Shown piece by piece: positions 8,351 to 17,672 of a DNA stretch of 64,000 nt. A model generated the notes under the pieces. It made no database searches, had not been told where the DNA came from, and saw only the letters and a program-made list of their open reading frames with translations. The DNA lies in assembly GCF_020515625.1 (NCBI RefSeq), contig NZ_JAIWPJ010000003.1:603041-667040 (forward strand), read 5' to 3'. The position numbers and the translations under genes were made by a program. The DNA is from Natrinema amylolyticum. Its GTDB lineage: Archaea; Halobacteriota; Halobacteria; Halobacteriales; Natrialbaceae. The stretch's first letter is position 1. Each line of letters opens with the position of its first letter.

Positions 8351-10000
8351 ATGGACGATACGACCCGCGTCGAGTGGCGCGAGTGGGGACAGGACGCCTT
8401 CGACGAGGCGGCGGAGTCCGACGTTCCCGTCTTGCTCTCGCTGACTGCGACGTGGTGCGATCACTGCCACGAGATGGACGCGGAGACCTACGCCGAGCCC
8501 CGAATCGCGGCCAACGTCAACGACAGTTTCGTTCCCGTTCGGGTGGACGTGGACCGCTACCCGCGCGTTCGCGACCGGTACAATATGGGCGGGTTCCCGT
8601 CGACGGTCTTTCTCGCACCCGACGGCAAGGTCCTGACCGGTGCGGGCTATCTCGGTCCCGACGGGATGCGACAGGTCCTCGACAGCGTCCGGACCATGTG
8701 GGACACGAAAGGCAGCGGTGCGGCGCGCGTCCCGCGGCCGCTCCGGGAGGACAACCCGCCGGCCGGCGAGCTGACGGCCGACGTCGAGTCGGCCATGCTC
8801 GGCCAGCTCTCGGAGAGCTACGACGAGACCGCCGGCGGCTGGGGCGACAGTCCGAAGTTCCCGCTGCCCGACGCCCTCGAGTTCGCGCTCAAACGCGACC
8901 GAGACATGGCGCTGCGGTCGTACGACGCGGTCGGTGCGAACCTGTTAGACGAGTACGACGGCGGCTTCTACCGGTTCGCGACCGACCGCGACTGGTCGGG
9001 ACTCCAACGCGAGAAGCTCTTGGATTCCAACGGTGCGCTCGTGCGCGCGTTCGCCAACGCCTACCTTCACACCGGGAAAGACGAGTACCGCGACCCCGCC
9101 GATCGCACGATCGAGTTCCTGACGACGACGCTGTGGAACGCCGACGCCGACGCCTTCGCGAACAGTCAGGCCCCCGGCGAGGACGACGCCCACAGCCTCG
9201 ACGCGACCGATCGAGCGGCCGCCGACGAGCCGCCGGTCGACGACGGCGTCCTCGCCGGTCCGAACTCGCTGGCGATCGAGGGACTGCTCACGTACTACGC
9301 CTACACCGACGACGATCGGGCCCGCCGGTACGCCGAACGCGCGCTCGCGACCCTCCGCGAGGACCTGCTCGAGGAGGGGGTCGTCGCCCACGCACGTGAC
9401 GACGACGCCGTCGAGCGCGACGCCGACGGCGATGCGCTCCCGCTTCTCGCGAATCAGGCCCGCGCGCTGGCGGCGCTGACGACGGCCGCCAGCACCCTCG
9501 AGACGGACGTGCTCGAAGACGCGACGGCCGTCGCGGAGGCGACGATCGACCGGCTCCACGACGAGGACTCGTTCCTCGACGGTCCCGCCGAGGGCGTTGG
9601 CCTGTGCGATCGGCCGTTACGGCCGCTCGACTCGAACGTCGCGTTCGCGGACGCGCTGATCGATCTGGCAGCCCTCACCGGCGAGGACCGCTACCGCGAG
9701 TTCGCCCGCGAGACCCTCGAGGCCTTCGCGGGGGCGAGCGACCGGTTCACCGTCCAGGTCGCCCGCTACGCGACGGCCGTCTCCCGGCTGCTCGAGGGGC
9801 CGCTGGTGATCCGGGTGGCCGCCGAACCCGGCTCCGACCTCCACCGAGCGGCGCTCCGGATGGCCGACCACGAGAAGGTCGTCGTCCCCGACGCCGACTG
9901 CGAGGCGGGGACGGCGCGGGTCGAACGCGGCGACCGCATGTCAGAGCGTGCCGAAACTCCGGACGAGTTGAGCGAGCGCGTTCAGTCCCTTCTCGACTGA
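8351..10000 (+). CDS. thioredoxin domain-containing protein (DUF255/YyaL-like)
   Basis: A 549-residue cytoplasmic protein. The N-terminal DUF255 thioredoxin fold (1-120) has the redox motif ATWCDHCHEM with Cys36 and Cys39, and the cis-Pro loop GGFPSTVFL. The remainder (about 150-540) is alpha-helical and resembles the alpha/alpha barrel of N-acylglucosamine 2-epimerase-like enzymes, the architecture of YyaL/SPATA20 proteins. It is shorter than the roughly 700-residue long forms of the family. The ATG at 8351 is chosen over the GTG at 8306 because the conserved domain begins directly after it. The physiological role is not known. Confidence 0.85.
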   Translation: MDDTTRVEWREWGQDAFDEAAESDVPVLLSLTATWCDHCHEMDAETYAEPRIAANVNDSFVPVRVDVDRYPRVRDRYNMGGFPSTVFLAPDGKVLTGAGYLGPDGMRQVLDSVRTMWDTKGSGAARVPRPLREDNPPAGELTADVESAMLGQLSESYDETAGGWGDSPKFPLPDALEFALKRDRDMALRSYDAVGANLLDEYDGGFYRFATDRDWSGLQREKLLDSNGALVRAFANAYLHTGKDEYRDPADRTIEFLTTTLWNADADAFANSQAPGEDDAHSLDATDRAAADEPPVDDGVLAGPNSLAIEGLLTYYAYTDDDRARRYAERALATLREDLLEEGVVAHARDDDAVERDADGDALPLLANQARALAALTTAASTLETDVLEDATAVAEATIDRLHDEDSFLDGPAEGVGLCDRPLRPLDSNVAFADALIDLAALTGEDRYREFARETLEAFAGASDRFTVQVARYATAVSRLLEGPLVIRVAAEPGSDLHRAALRMADHEKVVVPDADCEAGTARVERGDRMSERAETPDELSERVQSLLD

Positions 10001-10050
10001 CATTCGGCCCCTACCGGCCGAGACCGGTCTCGAGGCAAACTACCACAGTG

Positions 10051-10059
10051 TTTATATTT
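10051..10059 (+). promoter_or_regulatory. TATA box of the second TrmB-type gene
   Basis: TTTATATTT is centred about 27 nt before the ATG at 10082. This fits a leaderless transcript and selects that start over the in-frame ATG at 10070. Confidence 0.6.
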
Positions 10060-10081
10060 CTTCGGTCGGATGGTTCCAGAC

Positions 10082-10885
10082 ATGGCCAGTCTCAGGGATC
10101 TCGGGCTCTCCGAGTACGAAGCTCGAGCCTACCGATCGTTGCTCAACACCGGCCCCACAACGGCGAAGGAGTTGTCACGGGCGAGTGACGTCCCGATGGG
10201 GCGGATCTACGACGTGTTGAACAGTATCGAGCAGTACAATCTGGTCCGGAGTCAGACCGCGAGCCGACCGAAGAAGTACGTCGCCGTCGAGCCGTCGACG
10301 GCGCTCGATCGGCTCCTCGAGGACAAGAAACGGGAACTCGAGGAGAAGGCCGACCAGTACGAGTCGATCGTCGATGATCTGGCCGACGAACTCCACGCGG
10401 CCGAGCCGGTCGAAGAGCAGTTCTGGACCGCCGCGGTCGGTCCCGAGGAGACGATGGACCTGCTCTTGGAGCGGCTGGCGGCCGCCGACCGCGACATCGT
10501 GATGGTCTCGTCCCATCCGTCCCCGCAGTGGGACATTCAGGCCGCGAGCGAGGAGATCAACGCTCAGCTCGAGGACGCACTCGACCGGGGCGTCTCGATC
10601 GATCTGTTGATGACTCGCGAGATGGTCGCCTCCATGTCGGAAGAGGTGGGGCGGCGCTACCGGGAGACGCTCCAGCAGCGAGACGACTTCGCGGTCCGGA
10701 CGAACGACGACGTCACGGGCTCGTTCAACATCATCGACGGCATCGAGATCTGCATTCAGGTGCCGAACCCGCTGTCCTCGGGCGAGGCCTTCGGCATGAT
10801 CGATCTCAAGGATCCCGAGTTCGCCGCGAACGTCCACGAGGAGTTCGTCCCGCGCTGGGAAGAAGCGGAGCCGCTCGAGTTCTAG
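10082..10885 (+). CDS. TrmB family transcriptional regulator
   Basis: A 267-residue regulator with an N-terminal TrmB winged helix ([19 protein letters not shown], then [18 protein letters not shown]), a charged coiled coil at about 85-110 ([20 protein letters not shown]) and a C-terminal ligand-sensing/phospholipase D-like region. It is the short-form TrmB common in haloarchaea. It is not beside sugar genes here, so its regulon is unclear. Its stop codon overlaps the convergent mptA stop: the palindrome CTAG at 10882-10885 supplies both TAG codons. Confidence 0.85.
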   Translation: MASLRDLGLSEYEARAYRSLLNTGPTTAKELSRASDVPMGRIYDVLNSIEQYNLVRSQTASRPKKYVAVEPSTALDRLLEDKKRELEEKADQYESIVDDLADELHAAEPVEEQFWTAAVGPEETMDLLLERLAAADRDIVMVSSHPSPQWDIQAASEEINAQLEDALDRGVSIDLLMTREMVASMSEEVGRRYRETLQQRDDFAVRTNDDVTGSFNIIDGIEICIQVPNPLSSGEAFGMIDLKDPEFAANVHEEFVPRWEEAEPLEF

Positions 10886-11808
10886 CTCTCGATCTCGTCG
10901 CGCAGCGTTCCCATCTCGACGATGCGCTCGGCGTGGGCGTTGTGCTGGTGGATCGACTCGTCGTTGGACTGGCTCATCGTGATCACCGCGTCGTCGGCCA
11001 GGTGATCGAACTCGTCGACGACCCCCTCGGCCAGCGCGCGGACGCAGTCCTCGACGAACTTCGCGTCGGCGTGGGCCTCGTAGGTCATGTGATCCTCGTC
11101 GGGCCGCTTCGCGAGGTTGTAGATCCGGGCGCTCATCGAGTCCCGCGCGATGTCGATGATGTCGTTCAGATCGACCGACGGATCGCCGTTGGCCTCGACG
11201 GTCAGCGTCGCGTGGCCCCGCTGGGAGTGCCCCGGTTGGGGCACTTCGTCCAGGAACTCCGTGATCGTCTCCGCCTCGACGCCCAGGTCCTCGAGCGTCT
11301 GCTTCGCGCGTGCGGTCGACATCCCCTGCGAGCAGGGACAGACCGTCATGCCAGTGACTCGCGCACCGATCTCCTCGCGGGTGCCCTCGTCGGTCGCCGT
11401 CGCCGCGGCCACGATATCGACCGTGTGTTGGGTCTCGCGGTCGCTCGCGGGCGTCTGTTCGCGCCGCATGAACTCGGCCTCCATCGAGACCTCCGCCTTC
11501 GACGTGTAATCGTGGCGCTCGAGCAGCCGTTCGGCGGCCTCGCCGCAGACCTCTTCGACGCCGTAGGCCTCCTCGCGGGTGGCGTCCTCTAAGATCTCGT
11601 CGATGACCTCCATGTTGCGGCTCATGTCAGCACCCTTGCGCCAGCCCGGGAGGTCGACGAAGACCTCGAACTCGGCGGTGAGGACGATCGGGCGCTTGTC
11701 CTCGCGGGCGATCTTGACGAGCTTGTCGACGCCGGTGACGCCGACCTGACTCAGGCCGACGGTCACGTCGGGCGACGTCGCCTGCACGTCCGGCAACTGA
11801 TGACTCAT
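10882..11808 (-). CDS. mptA: GTP cyclohydrolase MptA (type IB, FolE2-like)
   Basis: A 308-residue enzyme of the COG1469/FolE2 family, converting GTP to 7,8-dihydroneopterin derivatives for pterin/folate cofactors and, in archaea, the deazapurine pathway leading to archaeosine. The start is MSHQLPDVQ; three extra in-frame codons upstream (MRA) are not needed. Seen motifs include GVDKLVKI, the active-site Cys region [22 protein letters not shown] and the metal-binding [15 protein letters not shown] near the C-terminus. The gene converges on the TrmB gene with a 4-nt overlap of stop codons. No regulatory element was recognised before its start. Confidence 0.93.
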   Translation of the reverse strand: MSHQLPDVQATSPDVTVGLSQVGVTGVDKLVKIAREDKRPIVLTAEFEVFVDLPGWRKGADMSRNMEVIDEILEDATREEAYGVEEVCGEAAERLLERHDYTSKAEVSMEAEFMRREQTPASDRETQHTVDIVAAATATDEGTREEIGARVTGMTVCPCSQGMSTARAKQTLEDLGVEAETITEFLDEVPQPGHSQRGHATLTVEANGDPSVDLNDIIDIARDSMSARIYNLAKRPDEDHMTYEAHADAKFVEDCVRALAEGVVDEFDHLADDAVITMSQSNDESIHQHNAHAERIVEMGTLRDEIES

Positions 11809-12119
11809 TGCCCGCATTCAGGGCAGCGGGCGATTCAACCTTTCGGAACCAGTAGTAACTGGCTCGACGGTCGGTCGGCCGGCTCCATCTCGAGCACCCG
11901 TCGTTTCTTTAAGTGTCTCTGGTCACAAGGTAGAGCTATGACGGGAAGACCGCCGTTCTCTGACGTGCCAATTCGGTAGTCGCGACGCTCTGTCTCTCGA
12001 GAGCCGAGTGAAACGACCCGGCAGTAACACCCCTGTAGAGTCCCACGCCGAACGGACGGTACGGAACACCGGAAAATCGCTTTCACGTCAACTAAGACCC
12101 CGGAGCGACAGCGGAGAGT
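11809..12119. other. long leader/intergenic region upstream of site-2 protease gene
   Basis: About 310 nt between the divergent mptA and protease genes. It contains the 40-nt element repeated before the RNA polymerase epsilon gene (11906-11945), then about 175 nt up to the GTG start. That is unusually long for haloarchaeal mRNA leaders. No protein gene was recognised inside. Confidence 0.6.
11906..11945 (+). repeat. 40-nt promoter/leader repeat, copy A
   Basis: This copy matches 35 of 40 positions of the copy at 14317-14356. It starts TCTTTAAGTG, a TATA-like box, continues CTGGTCACAAGGT and ends around the expected transcription start. It lies 214 nt before the site-2 protease start. Confidence 0.75.
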
Positions 12120-13259
12120 GTGCGAAGTTACACGATCACGGAAATCTGGGGCATCCCCATTCGAATCAACACCTCCTTACTGATCTTCCTCCCGATCCTC
12201 GCGTGGCTCATCGGGAGCGGCCAGCAGATCGAACTGTACGCCGGCTTCATCGAGCGATTCACCGGAACCGGGTTCGACCTCGCTCGGCTCCGCGCCGGGA
12301 CGACGCCGTGGCTCATCGGTATCACGGCGGCGGTCGGCCTGTTCGCGAGCGTCACGCTGCACGAACTCGGCCACTCGTGGGCAGCGTTGCGGTACGGCAT
12401 CGAGATCGAGTCGATCACCCTGTGGATCCTCGGCGGCATGGCGTCGCTGACGTCGCTGCCGAAGGAGTGGAACCGCGAGTTCTGGATCGCCATCGCCGGC
12501 CCCCTCACGAGCGTCCTCGTCGCCGCCGTCTGTTATGCGGGCGTTCTCGTCGCGCCGAATTCGCTTCAGGCGTCCCGGTTCATCGTCGGCTATCTAGCTA
12601 TCACGAACCTGTTCTTAGCGGGATTCAACCTCCTCCCCGCGTTCCCGATGGACGGCGGGCGCATCTTCCGCGCCCTCCTGGCTCGCTCCCGCCCGTACGG
12701 CACCGCGACGCGGATCGCGGCGCGGGTGGGTGTCATCTTCGCGCTCCTGTTCGCTATCGTCGGCGTCCTCACGTTCCAGCTCATGCTCATTCTCCTCGCC
12801 TTCTTCATCTACGGCGCCGCGACGACGGAATCGCAGAGCGTCCTCCTCGACGAACTGCTCGAGGGCATCACGGTCGGCGACATCATGACCCGGGATCCCG
12901 CGACGGTCTCGGCCGACACGACGCTCGAGGAGTTCGGTGACCGGATGCTCCGCGACCGTCAGCCGATCCACCTCGTCACGGACGGGAGCGGGGCGGTCCT
13001 CGGCGTGATCACGCTCGGCGACCTCCGGACGGCTCGCGGCGACGACCGCGGCACGACCCGCGTCGACGCGGTCATGCGGGAGATTTCCCGGACCGAGTCG
13101 ACCGCCGACGCCTTCGACACGCTGGCCCTGCTGAACCAGTCCGGGAGCGGGAACGTGCTGGTCGAGGAGAACGGGGATCCCGTCGGCGTGCTCTCGAAAG
13201 CCGATTACGCGCACGCCATGACGGTCCGGCGCGGCTTCCAGAGCGGTATCAGCGGATAG
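12120..13259 (+). CDS. site-2 protease family protein (M50) with CBS domains
   Basis: A 379-residue intramembrane metalloprotease of the M50/S2P group. Six or so hydrophobic segments span about 17-235. The zinc motif HELGH is at residues 81-85 and the second ligand motif NLLPAFPMDGGR supplies Asp178. Two CBS domains occupy about 250-370 (VGDIMTRDPATVSADT; VDAVMREI) and probably sense adenosyl ligands. Such proteins cleave substrates within the membrane, often regulators; the substrate here is unknown. The start is GTG at 12120, giving the conserved N-terminus MRSYTITEIWGIPIRI. A conserved promoter/leader element lies about 200 nt upstream. Confidence 0.92.
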   Translation: MRSYTITEIWGIPIRINTSLLIFLPILAWLIGSGQQIELYAGFIERFTGTGFDLARLRAGTTPWLIGITAAVGLFASVTLHELGHSWAALRYGIEIESITLWILGGMASLTSLPKEWNREFWIAIAGPLTSVLVAAVCYAGVLVAPNSLQASRFIVGYLAITNLFLAGFNLLPAFPMDGGRIFRALLARSRPYGTATRIAARVGVIFALLFAIVGVLTFQLMLILLAFFIYGAATTESQSVLLDELLEGITVGDIMTRDPATVSADTTLEEFGDRMLRDRQPIHLVTDGSGAVLGVITLGDLRTARGDDRGTTRVDAVMREISRTESTADAFDTLALLNQSGSGNVLVEENGDPVGVLSKADYAHAMTVRRGFQSGISG

Positions 13260-13365
13260 TGCGCTCTATCTCGCCGCTCTGTGCGGCCGGCTGTTTTCGT
13301 GCGAAATCGGTTCGGCGAGACGTCGATTCGCTCGTTTTTCGGTCTTCCAGACTCGAGTCCCGGCC

Positions 13366-14286
13366 ATGGCCACCGTTCCGACGCACGTCCGCGAGACCGT
13401 CGACGACCAGCTGGCGGCGATCGAGCGCGCACACGACGTCGCGGTCGTCCTGGCGGTCGCCCGCGGCAGCCACGCCTGGGGGGCGGCGAGTCCCGACAGC
13501 GACTACGATGTCGGCTTCGTCTTCGCGCCGACCGATTTGCGGCGCTACGCCCACCTCGAGGGCGCTCCCGAAACCGTCGTCGTGGACCGCGGCGAGTTCG
13601 AGTATCAGGGCTGGGACGTGCGGACGTTCGCGCGCCTGCTCGCCGATTCGAACGAGGGCGCGATCGACCTGCTGCGGAGTCCGATTCGCTATCGGCTCGC
13701 GTACGATCCCGCTGCCCTCACCGCGTACATCAAGCGGACGTACAATCCGATCGACATCTATCACACGTGGCGCGGGATCGCGACGAGCAACTACCGCAAG
13801 TACCTCTCGCGGCACCTGGTCCGGAGCGACGACGAGACCTTCCCGATCGTCGATGCCGGAAGCGAGGAGTACACCGTCGAAACCGACGACGGGACGATGA
13901 CGGTCTCGGTCGACGACGAGCAGTTCAGCGAGACGCAGACGAGGCCCACGGTCAAGCGAAACCTGCTGATCTGCCGCGCGGCCATGTCCGCCTACTACCT
14001 CAAAGCGACCGGTGAGTGCAGCGAACACGACCTGCCGGCCCTCGAGTTCGAGACCTTCCTTCGCGAGCAGGCACCCGCAGTCTTCGACGCCGACCGGATC
14101 GACCGCGCTCGCGAGTTGCTCGAGCGGAAACGGGCGGGCGAGGGCGAGGCCGTAATCGGCGACGCCGTGGGTCGCGAGTTCGCCCACCCGCCGAAAGCGA
14201 TCGATCCCGAAATTCACGCCCGGGATGGGCCCGATACCGGCCGACTCGACGAGTTCATCGACGAGATGATCGATGCGGTTCAGTAG
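13366..14286 (+). CDS. nucleotidyltransferase domain protein (YcgL/COG3541-like)
   Basis: A 306-residue protein with the polymerase-beta-type nucleotidyltransferase motif near the N-terminus: RGSHAWGAASPDSDYDVGF (about residues 31-49), i.e. GS followed by the Dx-D metal ligands. The rest resembles the COG3541 predicted nucleotidyltransferase family (YDVRFIF...; WRGIATSNYRKYL; RAAMSAYYLKA). Its substrate is not known. It sits in the same direction between the site-2 protease and RNA polymerase epsilon genes, about 100 nt after the former. Confidence 0.8.
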   Translation: MATVPTHVRETVDDQLAAIERAHDVAVVLAVARGSHAWGAASPDSDYDVGFVFAPTDLRRYAHLEGAPETVVVDRGEFEYQGWDVRTFARLLADSNEGAIDLLRSPIRYRLAYDPAALTAYIKRTYNPIDIYHTWRGIATSNYRKYLSRHLVRSDDETFPIVDAGSEEYTVETDDGTMTVSVDDEQFSETQTRPTVKRNLLICRAAMSAYYLKATGECSEHDLPALEFETFLREQAPAVFDADRIDRARELLERKRAGEGEAVIGDAVGREFAHPPKAIDPEIHARDGPDTGRLDEFIDEMIDAVQ

Positions 14287-14316
14287 CACGCATCGGAACC
14301 GTCTCGCCGCCGATTC

Positions 14317-14356
14317 TCTTTAAGTGCCTCTGGTCACAAGGTGAAGCTACGAAGGG
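14317..14356 (+). repeat. 40-nt promoter/leader repeat, copy B
   Basis: Second copy of the element at 11906-11945: TCTTTAAGTG, CTCTGGTCACAAGGT and a GAAGCTACGA-like end. It lies 200 nt before the RNA polymerase epsilon start, almost the same spacing as copy A has to its gene. Confidence 0.75.
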
Positions 14357-14516
14357 CTTTTCGCGGACCGATCGTCTCGAACAGCGAGTGCTGGTGCCCG
14401 CTATCGCTCGAGAGACGCGTGGATCGCGGGTTCCTGTTAGAAAGCCTGTCTGTCCGTCGAACTGGTGTACTGAACGGAGCGAGCCTTTTTCACTCTCCCT
14501 CTCCGAGCGACAGACG

Positions 14517-15284
14517 ATGCAAGACGACGGTGCCGACCCTGGTCCAGATCCCGAGCGAGCCCCAGCCGTCGCGGACGGCGTCGAGCCCGACCCCGACAGC
14601 GAGCGCCGCCTCGAGACCCGCCCCGGGTCCGGATCGCTCTCGCGGGCCGACGTGCAACGCGATTCGACGGTCCGTCGGTGGGGCGTCGTCACGCCGAGCG
14701 CGACGGTCATCGGCCGCGCGGACTCGCCCGACGCGGACCTCTCCGAGAACGTCCGTCGCCTCCACGACGAACAGCACGCGGCGACGCCGGGCTACAGCGA
14801 ACGCGCCCACCGTCTCGATCGGCTGCGAACCACGCAGGCGCTCTGTAACGTCCTCGAGGTGACGCCGTGGCAACGGGACCTCGCATTGGGCGTCATGGAC
14901 GAGATCGACCTCACCGAGTTCGGCAGTCAGCGCGCGATCGAGAAGGTGGCGCTGGTCGCGATCCGCCACGTCGTCGACGTCGACCGCCAGCAGTACTTCG
15001 GGCTGGACGATATCGATGCACAGGAGCTCTCCGCCGACCGGATGGAGGAACTGTTCGGTCGGTATCGCGCACACGACATCACCGACGAGGAGACGTTCGA
15101 GCGACTCGCGGCCGAGTACGGGCTGGATACGACGAGCCTGAACCGGCTCCGTCGCGTCCTCAAGTCCCAACTCGAAGACGAACTGCCGGCCTACGGGCGC
15201 AACCCCTATCGGGACCCGAACCTACCGGACGTGACGGAGTCGGAGACCGAGGCTGCGGACGCGGCCACCGGGACCGAAAGCTAA
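14517..15284 (+). CDS. DNA-directed RNA polymerase subunit epsilon (haloarchaeal)
   Basis: A 255-residue acidic protein matching the haloarchaeal RNA polymerase epsilon family from memory of its conserved stretches: STVRRWGVVTPSATVIGR, RRLHDEQH, TTQALCNVLEVTPWQRDLAL, DLTEFGSQRAIEKVALVAI and the final YGRNPYRDPNLP. The first about 70 residues are low-complexity and probably disordered. The precise function of this subunit is not established. The ATG at 14517 is preferred although the frame is open further upstream, because the upstream part overlaps the nucleotidyltransferase gene in another frame. The 230 nt before it contain copy B of the promoter/leader repeat. Confidence 0.85.
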   Translation: MQDDGADPGPDPERAPAVADGVEPDPDSERRLETRPGSGSLSRADVQRDSTVRRWGVVTPSATVIGRADSPDADLSENVRRLHDEQHAATPGYSERAHRLDRLRTTQALCNVLEVTPWQRDLALGVMDEIDLTEFGSQRAIEKVALVAIRHVVDVDRQQYFGLDDIDAQELSADRMEELFGRYRAHDITDEETFERLAAEYGLDTTSLNRLRRVLKSQLEDELPAYGRNPYRDPNLPDVTESETEAADAATGTES

Positions 15285-15384
15285 CGACGCGGCCGCCGCC
15301 CGAATTCTGGACCGGGCCCGCACCGCGTCTCGGTTCGACTGCCGGTGACCGGCGACTTTTCCGTATTAGGCTCCTATCGGCACT

Positions 15385-16038
15385 ATGGCTGACGCTGACA
15401 CCGGATCGACACCGGAAACGACCGACCGAATCGAAATCTACGCCGACTACGTCTGCCCGTTCTGTTATCTGGGGACGCGCTCGCTTGCACAGTACCGCGA
15501 GGGCCGCGACGAGCCGCTCGAGGTCGAGTGGCACCCCTTCGACCTGCGGAGCGGGAAGCGGAACGCGGACGGCTCGATCGATCACGACGTCGACGACGGC
15601 AAGGGCGACGAGTACTACGAGCAGGCGAGACAGAACGTCCGCCGGCTGCAGGAGGAGTACGGCGTCGAGATGGCACAGGAGATCGCGACCGACGTCGACT
15701 CGTTGAACGCACAGGTCGCCTCGTGGTACGTCAAACAGGAGTATCCCGAGCAGTGGGCTGCGTTCGACGAGGCGATCTACACCGCGCTCTGGCAGAACGG
15801 CCGCGACATCGGCGACGTCGACGTACTGGCCGATCTCGCGTCGGACGTCGACCTCCCGACCGACGAGATCCGCGACGCGGTCGACGACGAGGGCATCCGT
15901 GCGGAGCTCGAGGACCGATTTGCCGAGGCCCAGCAGAAGGGGATCACCGGCGTGCCGACGTTCGTCTCCGACGGCCACGCCGCCCGAGGCTCGGTCCCGC
16001 CGGAGCACTTGGAACGACTCGTCGAGGGCGATCGGTAG
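15385..16038 (+). CDS. DsbA family oxidoreductase (FrnE-like)
   Basis: A 217-residue thioredoxin-fold protein of the FrnE/DsbA group. The redox motif CPFC is at residues 24-27 after EIYADYV, the helical insertion follows (about 60-150), and the cis-proline motif GVPTFV is near 192. No signal peptide is present, so it is cytoplasmic, as is usual for FrnE-type proteins. It could act as a disulfide oxidoreductase or isomerase. The start at 15385 follows a TATA-like TATTAGG around 15363-15370. Confidence 0.88.
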   Translation: MADADTGSTPETTDRIEIYADYVCPFCYLGTRSLAQYREGRDEPLEVEWHPFDLRSGKRNADGSIDHDVDDGKGDEYYEQARQNVRRLQEEYGVEMAQEIATDVDSLNAQVASWYVKQEYPEQWAAFDEAIYTALWQNGRDIGDVDVLADLASDVDLPTDEIRDAVDDEGIRAELEDRFAEAQQKGITGVPTFVSDGHAARGSVPPEHLERLVEGDR

Positions 16039-16875
16039 TCACTCGAGCTTGTCGAGGCCGTCGAAGAAGTTCGCCTGCGGGCCGACCAGCCTGACGGACT
16101 CGGTCGCGAGCGAGACCGAAACCGCGGCGGGGGGCTCGAGGCGCTGTCGGTTCCGGCCGTCGCTGATCGCGTAGGCGGTCCCGGTCCCGGAGACGGAGAG
16201 CGTGATCTCGGTCTCCGGTTCGACGACCAGCGGGGGCATCGACTCGGTCGCGGCCATCTGCGTGACGACGAGCGTCTCGGCGGACGGATGGACCAGCGGT
16301 CCGCCCTCGCTCAAATTATACGCGGTCGAGCCCGTCGGCGTGGCCACGAGGACGCCGTCCGCGTGGCTCTCGGCGTACCGCTGGCCGTCGACGTCGATAT
16401 CGATCGTCGCGCCGCCGCCGTTGCCCCGTCGCGGCCCGTGGACGACGACCTCGTTGAGCGCGGGCTCGAGCGTCCAGTCCTCCTCGACGCCGGTCGCTCG
16501 CAGTCGCGCGAGTTCGCGTTCCTCTACGGTCCCCGTTTCCGCGAGTTCCGAGACGAGTTCGGTGACGACGCCGACGGCGTCGTCGGGCGCGACGGCGTTG
16601 AGAAAGCCGACTTCGCCGAGGTTGACTCCCAGGATCGGCGTCGACCTGACCTCGCGGGCGACGAACAGCAGCGTCCCGTCGCCGCCGATGCTCACGACGA
16701 GGTCGCGGCCCGCCATCGCGGCGACCGGGACGGCGCTCGCCCTGACCGCCCCGCCGGTCGCGTCGTCGACGACGACGTCGGCTCCCTCGCGCTCGAGGGC
16801 GTCGACGAGGCTCGCGGCGAGTGCCTGTGCACGCTCGTTGTCACGTTGGGCGACGATTCCGACGGCGACGTCCAT
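16039..16875 (-). CDS. nadK: NAD kinase
   Basis: A 278-residue ATP-NAD kinase producing NADP. The catalytic GGDGT motif occurs in LVVSIGGDGTLLFVAR (about residues 58-73), the second family motif GVLVATPTGSTAYNLSEGGP is near 167-187, and NLGEVGFLN lies between them. The gene converges on the DsbA gene with no gap (stop codons adjacent). Divergent from its start lies the decayed KaiC-like remnant. NAD-related genes nadE, nadABC and pncB occur elsewhere in the window. Confidence 0.93.
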   Translation of the reverse strand: MDVAVGIVAQRDNERAQALAASLVDALEREGADVVVDDATGGAVRASAVPVAAMAGRDLVVSIGGDGTLLFVAREVRSTPILGVNLGEVGFLNAVAPDDAVGVVTELVSELAETGTVEERELARLRATGVEEDWTLEPALNEVVVHGPRRGNGGGATIDIDVDGQRYAESHADGVLVATPTGSTAYNLSEGGPLVHPSAETLVVTQMAATESMPPLVVEPETEITLSVSGTGTAYAISDGRNRQRLEPPAAVSVSLATESVRLVGPQANFFDGLDKLE

Positions 16876-16919
16876 CGACGGCGGCTACCCGCCCCGTCGT
16901 CAAAAAGCCACGCTTGTCC

Positions 16920-17311
16920 GGCCGCCGGCGACGCGCTTCGTCCGGATGGAACGACTCCGGACGGCGACTCGCCGTCGTCGACGCCGATCCGCTCGAGATG
17001 ATGTATCAGGACCGGGCGAAACGTCGCAACGAAATATACGATTTCTCCCGAAGCCTGACGGAGGCGGGCGGTACCGCGCTGTCGACCAGCGAGGCCTCGC
17101 AGGAGACGCCTACGCCTCGCGGTACGGCATCGTCGAGTCTCTCACGGACGCCGTCTTCGTCCTGCAGTACGTCGGGCCAGCGGACGTCCGCGAGACCCGG
17201 CTGGCGGTCGAGATCCGGAAGATCCGCGATGCGAACCACTCTCGAGAGAAAAAGCCCTACGAGATCACGAGCGAGGGTATTTCCGTCTATCAACAGGCGA
17301 ACCTGTTCTGA
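16920..17311 (+). pseudogene. frameshifted C-terminal remnant of a KaiC-like/RAD55 family ATPase
   Basis: Two adjacent frames together give the typical C-terminus of haloarchaeal KaiC-like RecA-fold proteins. Frame one reads LAVVDADPLEMMYQDRAKRR then NEIYDFSRSLTEAGG to about 17100. Frame two then reads DAYASRYGIVESLTDAVFVL, VRETRLAVEIRKIRDANHS and ends SEGISVYQQANLF. One missing base near 17095-17105 explains the switch. The Walker A region and the rest of the N-terminus are absent, since the remnant abuts the nadK promoter region. It is therefore a dead, 5'-truncated gene. Confidence 0.8.
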
Positions 17312-17431
17312 CCGTCTGCCGTCTCGGTTCCGCCTAGCCGACCGTTACAGCGGGGTCTGATCCAGTAAGAGACTACTTATCGACGTGTTCAGGGCCCATA
17401 CTTTTGCGGACAGGAGCCCGATTATTCTCAC

Positions 17432-17671
17432 ATGGCGCAACGGACGACAGCCGACGAAACACTGCCGCGAGAGGAACTCGCCGAGTACCTCCAAGAGCTC
17501 GCGACCGAGTTCGAGGGCGAGAGCGAGGAGGTCTCGATCAGGGTCGGGAACAAGAACGTATCGCTCAACCCGCCCCACAACATCGACGTCTCGGTCGAGA
17601 CCGTCGAGCGCTCCTCGATGCTCCGCGGGAACCGTGAAACAGTCGAGATCGAACTGAGCTGGAAACCCTAA
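17432..17671 (+). CDS. amphi-Trp domain-containing protein
   Basis: A 79-residue acidic protein matching the small amphi-Trp family by its length and its ending in ELSWKP with the preceding NRETVEIEL strand. Other features are LPREELAEYLQELATEFEGE and an alternating beta region with VSIRVGNKNVSLNPP. The function of the domain is unknown; members are often found near transport or stress genes. The next gene starts 1 nt after its stop, suggesting co-transcription. Confidence 0.8.
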   Translation: MAQRTTADETLPREELAEYLQELATEFEGESEEVSIRVGNKNVSLNPPHNIDVSVETVERSSMLRGNRETVEIELSWKP

Positions 17672-17672
17672 C

